NCBI GenBank assembly: GCA_951213105.1
Contig: OX578146.1
Coordinates: 115,594,387 to 115,658,386, forward strand
Source of the DNA: Amaurobius ferox
Taxonomy: Eukaryota > Arthropoda > Arachnida > Araneae > Amaurobiidae
DNA length: 64,000 bases
Reading direction: 5' to 3'
Shown: in pieces, positions 43,550 through 55,404 of the stretch
Position numbering within the stretch: position 1 is the first letter of the stretch
Layout of the letters: each line of letters begins with the position of its first letter
Notes under the pieces: model-generated
Seen by the model: only the letters and a program-made list of their open reading frames with translations
Told to the model about the DNA's origin: nothing
Databases searched by the model: none
Program-made: the position numbers and the translations under genes

Positions 43550-44925
43550 GTGAGGAAGTTTTTATAAACTAGACAATGATGTATTTAATTTAAAGATGCG
43601 TGGAATTTTCATTTAAAAAGATGCAATTTGTTTGGGATCTTAAAAATAATTTCTGAAATGCAAACGGTAAAACTACTCAAATGGACGTTTAAAAGTAATT
43701 TGTAAACAAATGGAGTCGGTAAAGTTTTATGCATGACGTCACGAAGAGAGTCTCAAATACATAAAATTAATTTGTAGAAGTAAAGTGAAATTCACAGAGA
43801 TATCAAAAATTGATATTCTTGACTAATTCCATTTTACCCGAACTACAAATATAAAATGTTTTTCTGAACGTAAATATTGCGAACATCTACATATTTATTT
43901 AAGACATGAAAAACGCCTATTAGAATTTGTTGCTTTGATTTTGAATAATTTATTCCTTCCTTATTGGTTCCTTGAAATCGAACAAAAAATGTTCATCAAA
44001 AATTAGCGGGTAAATCCCCCCCAATTTAGAGAGGCGTACATTTTACTAATAAACATTTCTTTATTAGGGGGAGGGGCGTATAAAAATTATATTTGGAATT
44101 TTTCTGAAATTACTAGAAAAATTATACGACGTTGCCCTGTCCTAAATAAGCGCCTGCTACTTAAATAATACATTTACAGAATATACCACTGACTTGTAAA
44201 TCGCCTGTTTTGAACTAAAATTATTTTTTTCATTTTAAACAAAATCCTCTATTTGCCACCCAGCACGCGCACAAACATGTTTCACTAACAACTTGCATCT
44301 CATTGAAAAGCGACGGAATGGCAAAAACTTATAGCACTTCATTAGCGAAATCTAAAATGTTTCTTTTTATGCGTTTAAAAATTCACGGGTAATCCAATAA
44401 AATTTTCCCATCCATAACACCTTAGTAATTTTAATATTTGGTACATACTTTCATAGGAATTTTGAAAAATATTCCAGGAAAGGTAAAAAAAAATAATAAA
44501 ATCATTTTTTAAATTGCAATACTTCTTTAACATTGCTGTTTTGAAGTGCATGAAATTGCTAATTTACAGAAACAGAAGTAGAAGAAGCATGCATGGCTCG
44601 CGTCTCATGCGTGCTAAATATATTAATTAGGAATATTTCTAGTTATCCAAACTGAATAAAGTTAATTGTAAGTAGAAATTTTTAAAGAATACTTGGGACA
44701 GAAAACTCCAAAATGTGAATTTTTCATTTTTATACTTCAGCGACCCTTAACCACAATGAAAATGTACAGTAACTCAAAAATACTATTTGCTCAAATTTTT
44801 AATTTAATACATACGTTAGCATGTAAAAATTCAACAAACCTTTCCAAGTCATTCTGATCCTTACAGCTTTGGAAGACCCTTCTATGTTTCAGGAGTAAAG
44901 GCGACTCACATGGACTTGATAAAAT
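43550..44925. other. AT-rich sequence, no gene seen
   Basis: Contains an isolated TGACGTCA at about 43735. No coding motif. Confidence 0.5.
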
Positions 44926-44927
44926 CA

Positions 44928-45062
44928 GATCAATCTTCCATTTTCTGTCAGGCTCTTCATTGTATTAGGCGTACGGTCGACTCAGATCACTCTTTCATTT
45001 CCTGCTAGGCTCTTTGTATCAGGCGTGAACCAGATCAATGTTCCATTTTCTGTCAAGCCATG
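44928..45062. repeat. tandem repeat, ~65-bp units
   Basis: CAGATCAATCTTCCATTTTC with TGTCAGGCTCTT...TATTAGGCG recurs about two and a half times in diverged form. Confidence 0.8.
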
Positions 45063-45523
45063 CTCGAAATCAGTTGAAAAAACATCTAGTCTAATCAGAA
45101 GTCTCTAAAATAAAGAGATACGTTTATAAATAAAATGTAAAATTGTCTATCCATTACAGATGTGTACCTAGAAGTTCAATATATAATTAAGTTACCCGCC
45201 GCAAGCTGATGGACGCAGCTCCAGTGTATTTTTTGACATTTCGAAAACAAAACTTCCCCACCATTATTACTTGTGTTATATCGCTATTTTTGCAAGTTCT
45301 TATTTTCCTATTTTAAATGCCTGTTTCAAGTTCAATGTAAGTGTAATATTCTGTGTTAAAATTTTCGTCTGCTGAGAAACCGCAAACTCTTGGCATGCAC
45401 ATGTTATTTTCGCTCGAAACTTCCGTCTTGAAAAGTCCGTTGGAAGCAGAGGTATGACTTTTTGCTTGTTTAATTCATCTTTCCTTCGGCGCTCCAGTAA
45501 ATGCAAGTGCTTTGATATGCATG

Positions 45524-45543
45524 CATATATAGACATGACGTCA
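45524..45543 (-). promoter_or_regulatory. possible core promoter: CRE next to TATA
   Basis: On the minus strand a perfect CRE, TGACGTCA (45543-45536), is followed after 4 bp by CTATATATG (TATA-like). The next ~230 bp on that strand are open (frame 45593-45300, with a basic ERRRKDELNKQK stretch), and the local GC is raised. Suggestive only; the frame starts upstream of the TATA, which argues against it being the product. Confidence 0.25.
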
Positions 45544-45757
45544 GAGTGTTCGGAGTAGCGGTTGAGAGACGCTATTTTCGGTAGATGGAACAAAGGCTGC
45601 TTCTGAGACGGCCATAAATGAGCGTGTTCTAACCCCTAGCCATGTCTAAAACTAATTCTAAATTCAAATTGTCCATCTTATAATTTTATATTATGACCGC
45701 CATAATGGTGAATAGCAACTATGTATCTGTAAGTATTATCTGGTTAAGAGAAGGACT

Positions 45758-45765
45758 TATAAAAG
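45758..45765 (+). promoter_or_regulatory. possible TATA box
   Basis: TATAAAAG followed by a moderately GC-rich CCCAAGTGGCTGG and a TTAGTGA start-like motif about 25 bp downstream. Layout resembles an LTR or gene core promoter, but no LTR ends were found. Confidence 0.2.
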
Positions 45766-45799
45766 CCCAAGTGGCTGGATTTAGTGATTTCATTGAACA

Positions 45800-47900
45800 T
45801 CTTAAATTTCATATTCAGCCCAATTAGAATAAGTCCAGTAAATCTATGAATATAAATGATTTCAACTGATGTAATTTAATATTACTAAATTTGAAGTGTA
45901 TTACATTATGTATCATAAACTTTTAGTGAAATTAGTGATATTCTGCAAGGTATTATATGAATCAGTCTTGTTATATTAGAACCATTTAAGAATAAATATC
46001 AAGTTTTTGCCATGCATTTTAATGAACCAAAGTTGGCAATTAGAACTGCTTTAAAACAAGTGATGTTAATAACTAAAGGTTGTTTATGGAAATTTTATTG
46101 TATGAATATATATGTATATCAAAGTAAGAATTAAAGATTTAATATAACTTCAAAATGGTAATTAATTCTCGATTCTGTCTCTTGCCATTATTTGAATTAC
46201 ATCCAGTCATTGTTGAGTCCTACCGCTCAACATCAGGGGAGGCAAACCGCGGTGTTACTGCTTAAAAATTCTAATCCATTATATTGCTACATTAACTTTT
46301 ACTCAAGTAGTTTAACGGCCTAACGAAAAATCCTTATGTTTGCATCTGTCAACGTTACCCCTTTGCACAAAATGGTCCTTCACAATTCCGAGATATCAAA
46401 TTATATGAATTTACTGTAGCAGCGGAAGCCCGCTTTTCCACTTGACACTAATTAATTTTGGGACTAAATTAAAATTCAAATGTTAAGAAAATCTCTGAAC
46501 TCTCGCTGTTACTATTGAGCTGCGACGAATAAAGTTTTAAAATTCTATTCCGAGCGTAAAGCTAGTACGTAAGACATACATTGCAGATTCTGTAGAACAA
46601 AATTGTCCGAATTCATATAAAATTAATTTCTTTTGCACAAACTGGCGATGAGTTGATTAGAACACATTTAAAATGATATTTAAAGTGTTTAATATCGATC
46701 CATACATTGAAAACGAGGGTAAGCAGTAATACACAAACATTTTTTTAAGAATGTTGCTATAATGTATCCTGAAATAATGAGAAATAGGTGATAATGTTCT
46801 TATTTTATTAAATATTAAAGAGAAATAGGACATTCTTATTTTAAATAGTTTCTCATATCAAACAGTTTTTCATAATTATAAAAATAATTGTTACATTTTG
46901 AGACAATACGGAGTAATGTCTATTGTCCCATAATAATGCAAGCGGGCGACAATATTTGAAACTCATAAGGGTTGTGGTGAGCCTGGATTTGGCCTTTCAA
47001 TACCGATAAATCGTGCTAAACACATTTCCCAAATTATAAGATCGTGTGATTTGTCTTTCTGTGAATACCTGGTGGGGATTTTTGAAGCAGCTATAAGCTT
47101 GATTAGGCAAGCCCCCCCCCCCGGCCTGGGTCGACAAAAAAAAGTTATAAGTTAGTTTTTGGACTAACCTTATAGATCTAGGATGAGATGCACGGGGTCC
47201 TCGTTTTAAATCTGAACTGGGTCAAAAAACAGCTGATTCACACAGTGTCAATACAGTCAAAATATGATACTACATATAGGTTTGCTACGCCATATTAAAC
47301 ATTTATTTTGAAAACACTGAATTTTTCGGGATTGATACAATTTATTTTCAGCACCACTGTATGAGTGGTTGAAACATTTTGAACTGATAATATTAAATGC
47401 GTGATCCACTCTTTACCTTATTCCTTTCGAAATAATCAGAAATCCAAACTAATTTATAAATAATTAACTATTAAACAACCCAAACACAATCTATGCTTTT
47501 TTGATTTTCAAAACGATTTTATACTTATTCAATTCATATTTTAAAATATTCCGAGTTGGACACGTATAAATTTTAACAGCAATCCGTTTTATTGTCTCAA
47601 ATACAGGTGATTAAAATTTCAGTTTATTCCTTTCAGTAGTCATTGAGATAGAGACATTAATTCAATGTTTCATTATTTTCACTCTTATTGGGGGTCGACT
47701 TCAATTTTTATTTCAATATATTCAAAAAGAATTTTCCAAAATAAAATGGAATGAAAACATAGGACTTTTAAAACATTACTCATCGAATAATCTTACTTTG
47801 TTATAGTCGTTTATGTTTAGAAAATATCCGTAATTTAAAATAGGATTAACAAATTGAAAGTCCATCTAATAAAGAAAGCTTCTGTAAGTGTAATCGCCAA
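45800..47900. other. no gene seen
   Basis: AT-rich; a C13 run lies near 47110. A patch at 46200-46260 (CCTACCGCTCAACATCAGGG) is less AT-rich but unrecognised. Confidence 0.45.
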
Positions 47901-47912
47901 TTTTTAAAAAAA

Positions 47913-48705
47913 CTAAACTACAGTTCAGAAATAATATGTCGTATAATAAAAACTAATTTCATAAAATTTAGCAGACAAATTATCCGTGGAAAACTCTGCT
48001 GAACAGATTTTGGGTATGATTCAGAAAAAAGGAACCTGTTTTTTTTTTTCCAGAAATGGTCAACAAAAACCGTTCAAATCTAAAATAAAAGACTGCGCAT
48101 GCTCAAATGTATCCATTAAATGCCTATTTTATACCTAATTTTAACGACAAAAAAAAATAAGATCCACCCCATAACTACAGTTCAGAAATAATATATCGTT
48201 ATATCGTATAATAAAAACTAATCTCATAAAATTTAGCAAACAAATTATCCGTGGAAAACTCTGCTGATCAGATTTTGGTATGATTCGGTAAAAAAAACCA
48301 GTTTTTTTTTTTTTTTTTTTTTTTCAAAAATGGCAACAAAAACCGTTCAAATCTAAAATAAAAGACTACGCATGCTCAATGTATCCATTAAATGCCTATT
48401 TTATACGCAATTTTAACGACAAAAAAAAATAAGATCCACCCTATAACTATCGTTCAGAAATAATATATCATATAATAAAAGCTAATTTCATAAAATTTAG
48501 CAGACAAATTATCCGTGGAAAACTCTGCTGATCAGATTTTGGTATGGTTCGGGAAAAAAATAACCTGCCTTTTTTTTTTCAGAAATGGGGGCCAACAAAA
48601 ACCGTTCAAATCTAAAATAAGACTGCGCATGCTCAAATGTATCCATTAAATGCCTATTTTATACCTAATTTAAAAAAAAATAAGATCCATCCCATAACAA
48701 TAGAG
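47913..48705 (+). repeat. three tandem units of about 260-270 bp
   Basis: Units starting at CAGTTCAGAAATAATAT (47921, 48178) and CGTTCAGAAATAATATATC (48451) share AATTATCCGTGGAAAACTCT, GATTTTGGTATGATTCGG, an A-run/T-run pair of variable length, CAACAAAAACCGTTCAAATC, GACTGCGCATGCTCAAATG and AATAAGATCCACCC. High similarity indicates recent tandem amplification. Confidence 0.95.
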
Positions 48706-48719
48706 CTTACATTTTTCGA

Positions 48720-48935
48720 TCTATTTTCCTTCTTCAAATTTTTGTAACGTCGCTTTTGAAAATACTTCTAGTCGCCAAATGAAAAAATAAAATAAAGTGA
48801 ATTAAATCTGTGAATTTGGTGTAATTTAAAATAATTATTCATGTTATTTTGAGATCAATTTAAAGAATTGTGGAAAATAAAGTAATGGAATTTCTGTTTG
48901 TAGAGAAAATCATGTGCTGCTCACATCAAATTTTT
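48720..48935 (+). repeat. diverged element H 3' remnant
   Basis: Ends GTAGAGAAAATCATGTGCTG then CTCACATCAAATTTTTT, the 3' terminus of element H; upstream TAGTCGCCAAATGAAAAAAT is a weak match to its core. Confidence 0.55.
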
Positions 48936-49066
48936 TTTTATATCATAGGTAGTCCTGGTTGAAGTAAAAGTAATTAAGCACCATTTTTCCCAACAGTTTT
49001 ATATGACGATTTGGTCAGAATTAGCTTTAATGACCAACTTTGGACATCAGCTTATACATGATGGGA

Positions 49067-49220
49067 GTTAATACACATGGTCCACAGGAGGGTACGGTCC
49101 CTGTGGATGCCTCCCCCACTGGGTTCCGGTCTAAATTGGGTGGCACTTCCCCGTCGTCCAAACAGTTGCCTTACACCTTTCTGGTAGGTCGGACGGTCTG
49201 GGTCTCAACAACAACAACAT
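49067..49220 (+). mobile_element. 5'-truncated SINE with imperfect target duplication
   Basis: Carries the 3' half of the common SINE (GAGGGTACGGTCCCTGTGG, CCCCACTGGGTTCCGGTC, TTACACCTTTCTGGTAGGTC) and a CAACAACAACA tail. CATGGTCCACAG before and CATTGTCCACAG after look like a 12-bp target duplication with one change. Confidence 0.8.
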
Positions 49221-49509
49221 TGTCCACAGCCAGATCTGGTTGGCAGCTTGATTGATTCCAAGCTATAACGCTTGCAAGATGCAATTATCAAGAGCTATCA
49301 ATTTGTTTCATATTTATTCGTAAAGAAAATTAAATAAAATTTAAAAACCAAAGACTAAGTTTTACCATCGCTTAGCAATTATTTATAGAATGTCAGATAA
49401 TATAAAAGATGTCAAAACATTTTTTTCAAAATATAGTTTACTGTTTCATGGAGAGGCACAGTTATAACGAAAATTAACTGGAATGAGACTCAAATCAACT
49501 TTCTCATAC

Positions 49510-50110
49510 AAGAATTCAATTTTTTTTTTTCCAAATTTGAAAAAAATTGTAAAATCGGTATAGTGGGTTCAAATGATTATAACTATAGTGTGTTACCCCT
49601 TCACTTTAAAGAGCGTAACAAAACATTTCGATTGATACCATACTTGACAAGGTACCCCTCATGGGGGGGTAGCTGACCCCTCAAGGAGGCTAATGACATT
49701 TCGAACAGAATAATTGCATCGCGGCTATTTTTCACAACGATTGGAAAGTATCAAGACTAGTGATCATTGAGATATAAATAAACCCTTTCATGCATGAATA
49801 TGACAAATTCTGTCTCATGTTGCTATGTTAAAAAATATAAAATTTCAAATAAATTTCGAAGTTTTCGCTAGAATTTGAAAAAAATTCTATCTAGTTCTAG
49901 ACTCTTTGATAACACAACAGGATAAAAAATTTCGTGAAAATCCATTAATATTTATGACTGCTATCATATACACGAAAAACTGACCACAAATTCCTTGCAC
50001 TCCCAAAATAATCAAAACGTGTTCAGGAAATCTTGAAACATATATTGGTACTAAAATCGAAAATTTTCGTAAAAACGATGCTTTTCCAATATTACGCATG
50101 AGATAGTAAA
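49510..50110 (-). repeat. family 2 repeat copy
   Basis: Reverse order of the family 2 blocks: GTTACCCCTTCACTTTAAAG, a C/G hairpin near 49660-49685, ATTGCATCGCGGCTATTTTTC, TATCTAGTTCTAGA, TTTCGTGAAAATCCATTAAT and ATATATTGGTACTAAAATCG. Confidence 0.75.
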
Positions 50111-50354
50111 AATAACTAAAGATTAAGGAAATTGGAGAATTGGGGGATGATTAGGGAATACGTAATTCATTCATTCTAACGCGATATTCATTCAAGTGTT
50201 GTGCAGAAATTTATATGTAGTATAATTTATATTTGGCAAATATTTTGGTGGTCACAAAAAATGGGTGTTTTCATCTGAAATTTAGTAAATATAGAAGTAC
50301 ATATGAAGACTCCCCATTATGAAAATGAATTTGCTTATTTATAATTGATATTAT

Positions 50355-50725
50355 TCCAAATCTTCATAAGTAGTATTGAGAAAGTATTGCTTTCACGAAA
50401 ATTTTCGGTTTCGAGATTTGGATGCCAATATATATATTTTAAGTCCTCCTGAACACGTTTTGTCTATTTTTGATGGATATCCGTCCGTCTGTCTCTGGTC
50501 GATTTCTTGTGTACATGATAGCAGCCACAAACATTAATGAATTTCCATGAAACTTTATATCCTGTTTTGTTATTAAGAGATCTAGAACTAGATAGAATTA
50601 TTTTAAATTTGAGCGAAAACATTGAAATTTTTTATTTTTTTTAACATGGCACCCTAAGACAAAATTTGACATAATTTGAATAATTTGACATAAATTTGAC
50701 ATTTATTTTGGGCTGAACGATCACG
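50355..50725 (+). repeat. family 2 repeat copy, truncated
   Basis: AAGTAGTATTGAGAAAGTATTG, TTTCACGAAAATTTTCGGTT, CAGCCACAAACATTAATG, AACTTTATATCCTGTTTTG, ATCTAGAACTAGATAGAA and AACATGGCACCCTAAGAC in family order; stops near the hAT remnant. Confidence 0.75.
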
Positions 50726-50746
50726 AGACTTTATTTTCATCTAGAA

Positions 50747-51500
50747 CAGTGATATTCAAACTGGGTTCCGCTAAACGTTTTCAGGGGTTCCGCGACTTTT
50801 TTAATAAATTTTAGATTTTTGTTATGTTATAAGATTTTATAACACTTTTATTAAATTTTTTGTTATTCAAACATTTCGATAATTGAATTTAATGTTTTTT
50901 TAAAAACTGAAATTCATAAATTGTATGCACATTTTAAAATATCTATACTGTGCTGTAAAGATACTGATTCCCTCTCTTTCTTCCAATTACTAGTAAAGTT
51001 AGTAATATATTCTCCTCTTGCTGCTCAAATGTTTTCAGTTCTTAATCTTAATGAAACTGTCCAAAAGTTCATTATCGAACATTTATCGAATTTGCAGGAA
51101 AGTTTCAGAGAATATTTTCCGACTCCCAAACAGTCATATAACTGGGTTCAAAATCCATTTCTACAAGTCGAAGATGCTGATGTACCGCCGATGGAAAGAG
51201 AACTGATTGATATATCCATGGATTCGACTTTAAAAATGCAATTTGGCCAAGAAGAACTATTGGGTTTTTAACTGAAAGTTTACAAAGAATACCCGGAAGT
51301 GTCTGATCGAGCAGAAAAAATTCTTATGCCCTTTGTTACTACCTATCTTTGCGAATAATCTTTTTCGAGTTATGTCAGCACTAAAACTAAATACAGGAAC
51401 AAATTAGATGCAGAATTTGACAGGCGTTTGCAAAATAACAACAATTAAGCCTGATTTCCAAAAGTTGTGTAGCAAGAAGCAAGCGCATTCAAGTCATTAA
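50747..51500 (+). pseudogene. internally deleted hAT element with ZBED5/SCAND3-like C terminus
   Basis: Begins CAGTGATATTCAAACTGGGT, like a hAT terminal inverted repeat. Coding remnant from about 51035: FSVLNLNETVQKF joined directly to EHLSNLQESFREYFPTPKQS, NWVQNPF, then ELIDISMDSTLKMQF, YKEYPEVSDRAEKILMPFVT, TYLCE, KTKYRNKLDAEFDRRLQ and KPDFQKLCSKKQAHSSH before TAA at 51498. This is the C-terminal hAT dimerisation region of the ZBED5/SCAND3-like group. The N-terminal BED and most of the catalytic part are missing, and in-frame stops are present. No 3' terminal repeat was identified. Confidence 0.8.
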
Positions 51501-51781
51501 ATTTACTTCTAGTATTACTTCTGAATGAGATATATTCCGAATTTTGTATTTTCTTGCATTTATGCTTACAAATATGCTTGTATGTTTCACTGCAGTGGCG
51601 GCTTTTTAGAGCCAGCAAATTCACCTCAACTGTATTCAATAAAAAATCTGAATAACATGTTTTTAATAATTTATTTTTGTATTTAGTATTTGGTTTTATG
51701 ATTATAATGGTCAAAATTAATTTGCAGTCTTCGGTAGTTATTTTTTGTAAATCTAGCCTCAAAACTTTTTTGAACTCAAAA

Positions 51782-51838
51782 TGACATCCAAGATGACTGT
51801 ACTTCTAGATTCTAGAAATACAGTCATCTTGGATGTCA
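51782..51838. repeat. near-perfect 57-bp hairpin
   Basis: Arms TGACATCCAAGATGACTGTA (51782-51801) and its exact complement (51819-51838), with an inner TTCTAG/CTAGAA extension and one mismatch; stem of 27 positions, loop of three. Complementarity continues weakly outside (TTTTGA-type flanks). Confidence 0.95.
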
Positions 51839-52020
51839 AATTTTGAATAATCATAAAATACATGAAAAAATGTCACCTATAACATTTCATATGTACCAAG
51901 AGATATATCTCAACAGAACAAAAAGTATCACGACAATACAGTTGAATTACATATATGTCATCCACACACGCACACTATTTCTTCGAAAAAAAAAACTTAT
52001 TTGGTTATGCCATTCAAAAT

Positions 52021-53135
52021 ATTAGTTTCAAATGATAAATTACCAGAGTTTTTAATTAACTACTAATAAATATGTCGACGTTAATTGTTATGCGTCTACC
52101 CCGTAAGTAAATTTTAAAAGAATATTAGTTAATTGTGATAGTTTATGGCGCAAGAGCAAACTTATATAGATTGACTTGTTACATGTTTAAACCTATCAAA
52201 GACAGGAAAATAAACACAATTAAGTTTTCTTTAATTACTTAATGTACGGAGCTTGACGTCGAAAAGCGCCATCTAACGAGAAAATTGGCAAAGTTAGATT
52301 CGGTCTAGGTTCTGTGGACTATACTATAAATGTGCAAAAGTATCTACCGTCTAAGTCACTGGGGGCATCTAAATAATCTGGAAGTATTTAAAAAAAAAAA
52401 TCTCAGTCCCGGGGTGGGGAGGTCAAAATATGGTTTGGTTAGGTTCTGCATCGCAGTCGCTACTTACTATACATGCACAAAAATTCAACCGTTTAGGTCA
52501 ACAGGGCTCCCCCCCCTCCTCTTTTGCCAGTTTTCGAGATATTAACGGGAAAATCTATCTACATTAGATTATGTCCCGTCGCCCGTACTATATAAGTGAA
52601 TAAAGATTCAGTCTTCTAGGTCAAGGGGGGCTTCTGGAGAATCTAAAAAGATAAAACACATCAGAAAACTATTATATAGATGTCCTAGGATAAGCCTCTT
52701 TTGAGGGATGTTTCTCTCTGTTAAGAATACCCCAGGCTTTTATAATGTTAAATGAGATCGGAGTACATCAGTAATTGTCCGCACGACAAAACCTTCGCAG
52801 CTGAGTATCAGTCTGATCGTTGAAACTCGATTTTCCATTTTATTGTTTAAACATTGTTATTGACTATAATGGGCCAATATTTATGTGAGGATTTGGTGTC
52901 ATTTTATGCTAAAATTAACTATGAAACGCAGGTTGTGATGACCATTCTAGTAAAACAAAAATTGCTTACCAATGGAATGTGTGCATTTTCTTAAGGTACC
53001 AAAATTTTTCTTAATGATTTCTAGATTACTGGCGCAGTGAATGATGTTACTGTTCCGGTTCTCTTGGCTCTGGCGCATCTGTGGAAAGAGAACAACAATG
53101 AGTATAATAAAAGCTCCTATAAAGTGACTATATTT
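52021..53135 (+). repeat. duplicated segment, copy A
   Basis: Aligns with 55842-57385: ATTAGTTTCAAATGATAAAT, GTTAATTGTTATGC, CCGTAAGTAAATTTTAAA, ATCAGTAATT, TTGCTTACCAATGGAA, TGTGGAAAGAGAACAACAAT and GAGTATAATAAAA. Contains an extra 350-bp portion (52305-52660) of three diverged ~130-bp units. Origin unknown. Confidence 0.7.
52305..52660 (+). repeat. three diverged ~130-bp units
   Basis: Each has a TACTATA...TG...AAAA segment, a GTCTAAGTCACTGGGGGC / GTTTAGGTCAACAGGGCTCC / CTTCTAGGTCAAGGGGGG segment and a trailing TCTAAA-like part. Inside copy A of the duplication and absent from copy B. Confidence 0.5.
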
Positions 53136-53254
53136 ATCAATAATTAGTTCGTTATAATGTGATAAAAGAAAAATTGAAATTCGTAATATTTCAAATGTAC
53201 CGAAGTGTATGTTTCGTAATGTTTCAAATGTACAAAGATATATCTAAAAATAAA

Positions 53255-54495
53255 CCTGGTGGAGTAGAAAATGAATGTCCCTATATAATGCAATGCATTT
53301 ATTTTTTTAACAATGAAAAAGTTATCTACGACGCAATGTTTTTAATGCTGAATTGCACATTGGGCGTTTTTTCGGATGGCAACTTCAATTCAAGCAACTT
53401 TAAATTGACAATCACCAATATTGATAGCATCCGCAAAAAGCAATACAGCCCGTATATATTTCAACAATTCCTCGATGTGACGTCATTTAAACTTAGCAAT
53501 TTTAACAATATTTCCATAAATCTGTTACGAAATATCGCTAAGTGGGCGATATTATTAGCTATTGAGACACCAGGTTTGCCAAATATATCGCTAAGGGTTA
53601 CAGGCAAACAGAGAGAAGAGAATTTCTTATATATAAATGACGGTTGGCAAATTGTCAGGCGTCACAATACAAAACTAATACACAAATTACCTTCTCTCAT
53701 GAACTAAAAGAACCAGATCTAGGATAATGATGTTAATACATTTCTCGCATAATATTACACATGAAAAGTGAACATATTTCACAGTTAATATTTTTAGGGC
53801 GGGGTAGCCCAGTGGTTAGCGCACGGGAATTGCACTCGGTAGGCCCGGGTTCGATTCCCTCCGCTGCCAAAACTGCCGCCGTGTTCACACGGAGTCCGAT
53901 CACGTTAAACATGTGGATCTGTAAGTCTTTCCGAGAGGTTGATGGTAGAGGAAGGAGGGTACGGTCCCTGTGGATGCCTCCCTCACTGGGTTACCGTCTA
54001 AATTGGGTGGCTCTTGGCGGCCATCCAAAGAGTTACCTTACACCTTTCTGGTAAGTCGGACGGTCTGGGTCTCAACAACAACAGTTAATACTTCATTTTA
54101 ATTTTGCGATATTTTTCATGCATTTATTTGAAAACTATGCAATATCTCGAAAACGGCTCATTCTAGTGTTTTAACATTTAAGTCATTCGTTTTCTAATAA
54201 AACATAACGTAAAAAATGATTATATACGTAACGTTATTGAAGGTTTTGATTTTTTAAAGATTTTTTCAATGCTTCATTTGAATATTTAGGGCCATTTCAA
54301 ACATTCAAATGCGTTTAAAATCTATAGACTTACAGTATTCACAAATTGTGATTTTTGTACCAAATTTCACACACACACAGACATCGCCTTAAGGAACGAT
54401 CGAATCAAGTTCAGGGAGGCTTGAAACATGACCTTCAACTTTTGACCCCGTTACATTTCTTTCCTTATACATTATATTATATATATAGGAAAAGT
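53255..54495 (-). mobile_element. old, diverged element H copy carrying a SINE
   Basis: Start (CTATATAATGCAATGCATTT) and end (ATTATATATATAGGAAAAGT) correspond to the element's termini, with CACATGAAAAGTGAACATAT and GCAATATCTCGAAAACGG in between. The open frame 53159-53707 (182 codons) crosses its diverged left half; parallel sequence at 63513-64000 lacks the frame. Interrupted by the SINE at 53791-54080. Confidence 0.65.
53781..54090 (+). mobile_element. complete tRNA-derived SINE with target duplication
   Basis: Element 53791-54080. tRNA-like head GGGCGGGGTAGCCCAGTGG with A box at about 53805 and B box GGTTCGATTCC at 53848-53858; body with GTGTTCACACGGAGTCCGAT, GGTACGGTCCCTGTGGATG, ACACCTTTCTGGTAAGTCGG; tail CAACAACA. 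Flanked by ACAGTTAATA at 53781-53790 and 54081-54090. The best reference copy for the family. Confidence 0.95.
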
Positions 54496-54499
54496 AATG

Positions 54500-55400
54500 A
54501 GTCTATCGGTTGTTTGTTGCCTATACTGTTTAAACGCGTCCGACAATGTAAGTATGCTTGCCCGGCAATTTAAAATGCAAATTTTGGACGTAGAAAGTCG
54601 TGATCAAATTAATTCAGTTGTTTTAAAATTAACAGTGTTATGTTCTGGTGAAATATTATGACCTAAAAATATTTAATCGTTTAATTCAAGTAAAGAAACA
54701 AAATTAGAAATTTCCCAATGTGCACTGTACCAAATATCTTCTAATATGTATTCAAATAAATGTTTACGAATCTAGGTAGGGAAAAAATATCTAAATAAAT
54801 AATTTCTATTCGACTCCAGACTGACACAAGAATTCATTCAATTACTGGGAATCAGATAACACTTTTATCGCAAGAGGTTGAAACTCGAAAAGAAAGCGTA
54901 TTTATCAATACGAAATCAGTGGATTTCCAGAAAAAAGAATTGCATAAAACAGATCTCTAAAAAAAGTTGGTAGACATTTAAAAAACTTTTTTTGCATTAG
55001 TGTTAGATCTTATACATAATTATCTGATTTATTTACACTATTTCAGATAAGTCTAGTTATTATGAAATACTATATATCTGACTGACTATTGTACCTGCAG
55101 ATGAACAAAGTTAGACACTGTTCAGCAAAAAAAAAACACACACACAAATTGAAACTCTTAAAAAAATCGATTTAGATGAATAAATTTTATATTTATGATC
55201 AACAAACGATCAAAAACTGCTGTTTAATCCTAATATAAATTCTTTAAATACAGCATACAATAACATTTAGGGTCAACCCGTTTTGAAAGCAAAAGACAGC
55301 TTCCTTCTCCAGGACAATCAAGAAGTGCAACATTAAAGGATACCAAAAAATGAGTATCAGCATACCAAGAACGAACGCTAAAACTACAGAGGAAAGAAAT
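54500..55400. other. AT-rich sequence, no gene seen
   Basis: No recognised feature. Confidence 0.5.
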
Positions 55401-55404
55401 AATG

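Noticed and set aside
45300..45593. 97-residue minus-strand frame with ERRRKDELNKQK
   Set aside because: Protein-like in parts, but no homologue recognised, and it overlaps the promoter-like motifs in a way that is inconsistent with being their product. Not called as CDS.
45728..46260. Possible LTR (TATAAAAG, then CCTACCGCTCAACATC region)
   Set aside because: No TG...CA ends, target duplication or second LTR could be identified, so no LTR element is claimed.
53159..53707. 182-residue open frame, the longest in the window
   Set aside because: It crosses a diverged element H copy; the homologous sequence at 63513-63780 is not open. No motif was recognised, so it is not called a gene, though the extra segment is noted as a finding.
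53791..53870. tRNA gene
   Set aside because: A and B boxes are present, but there is no cloverleaf with matching acceptor arms, and the sequence continues into a dispersed body with target duplications; it is a SINE head.
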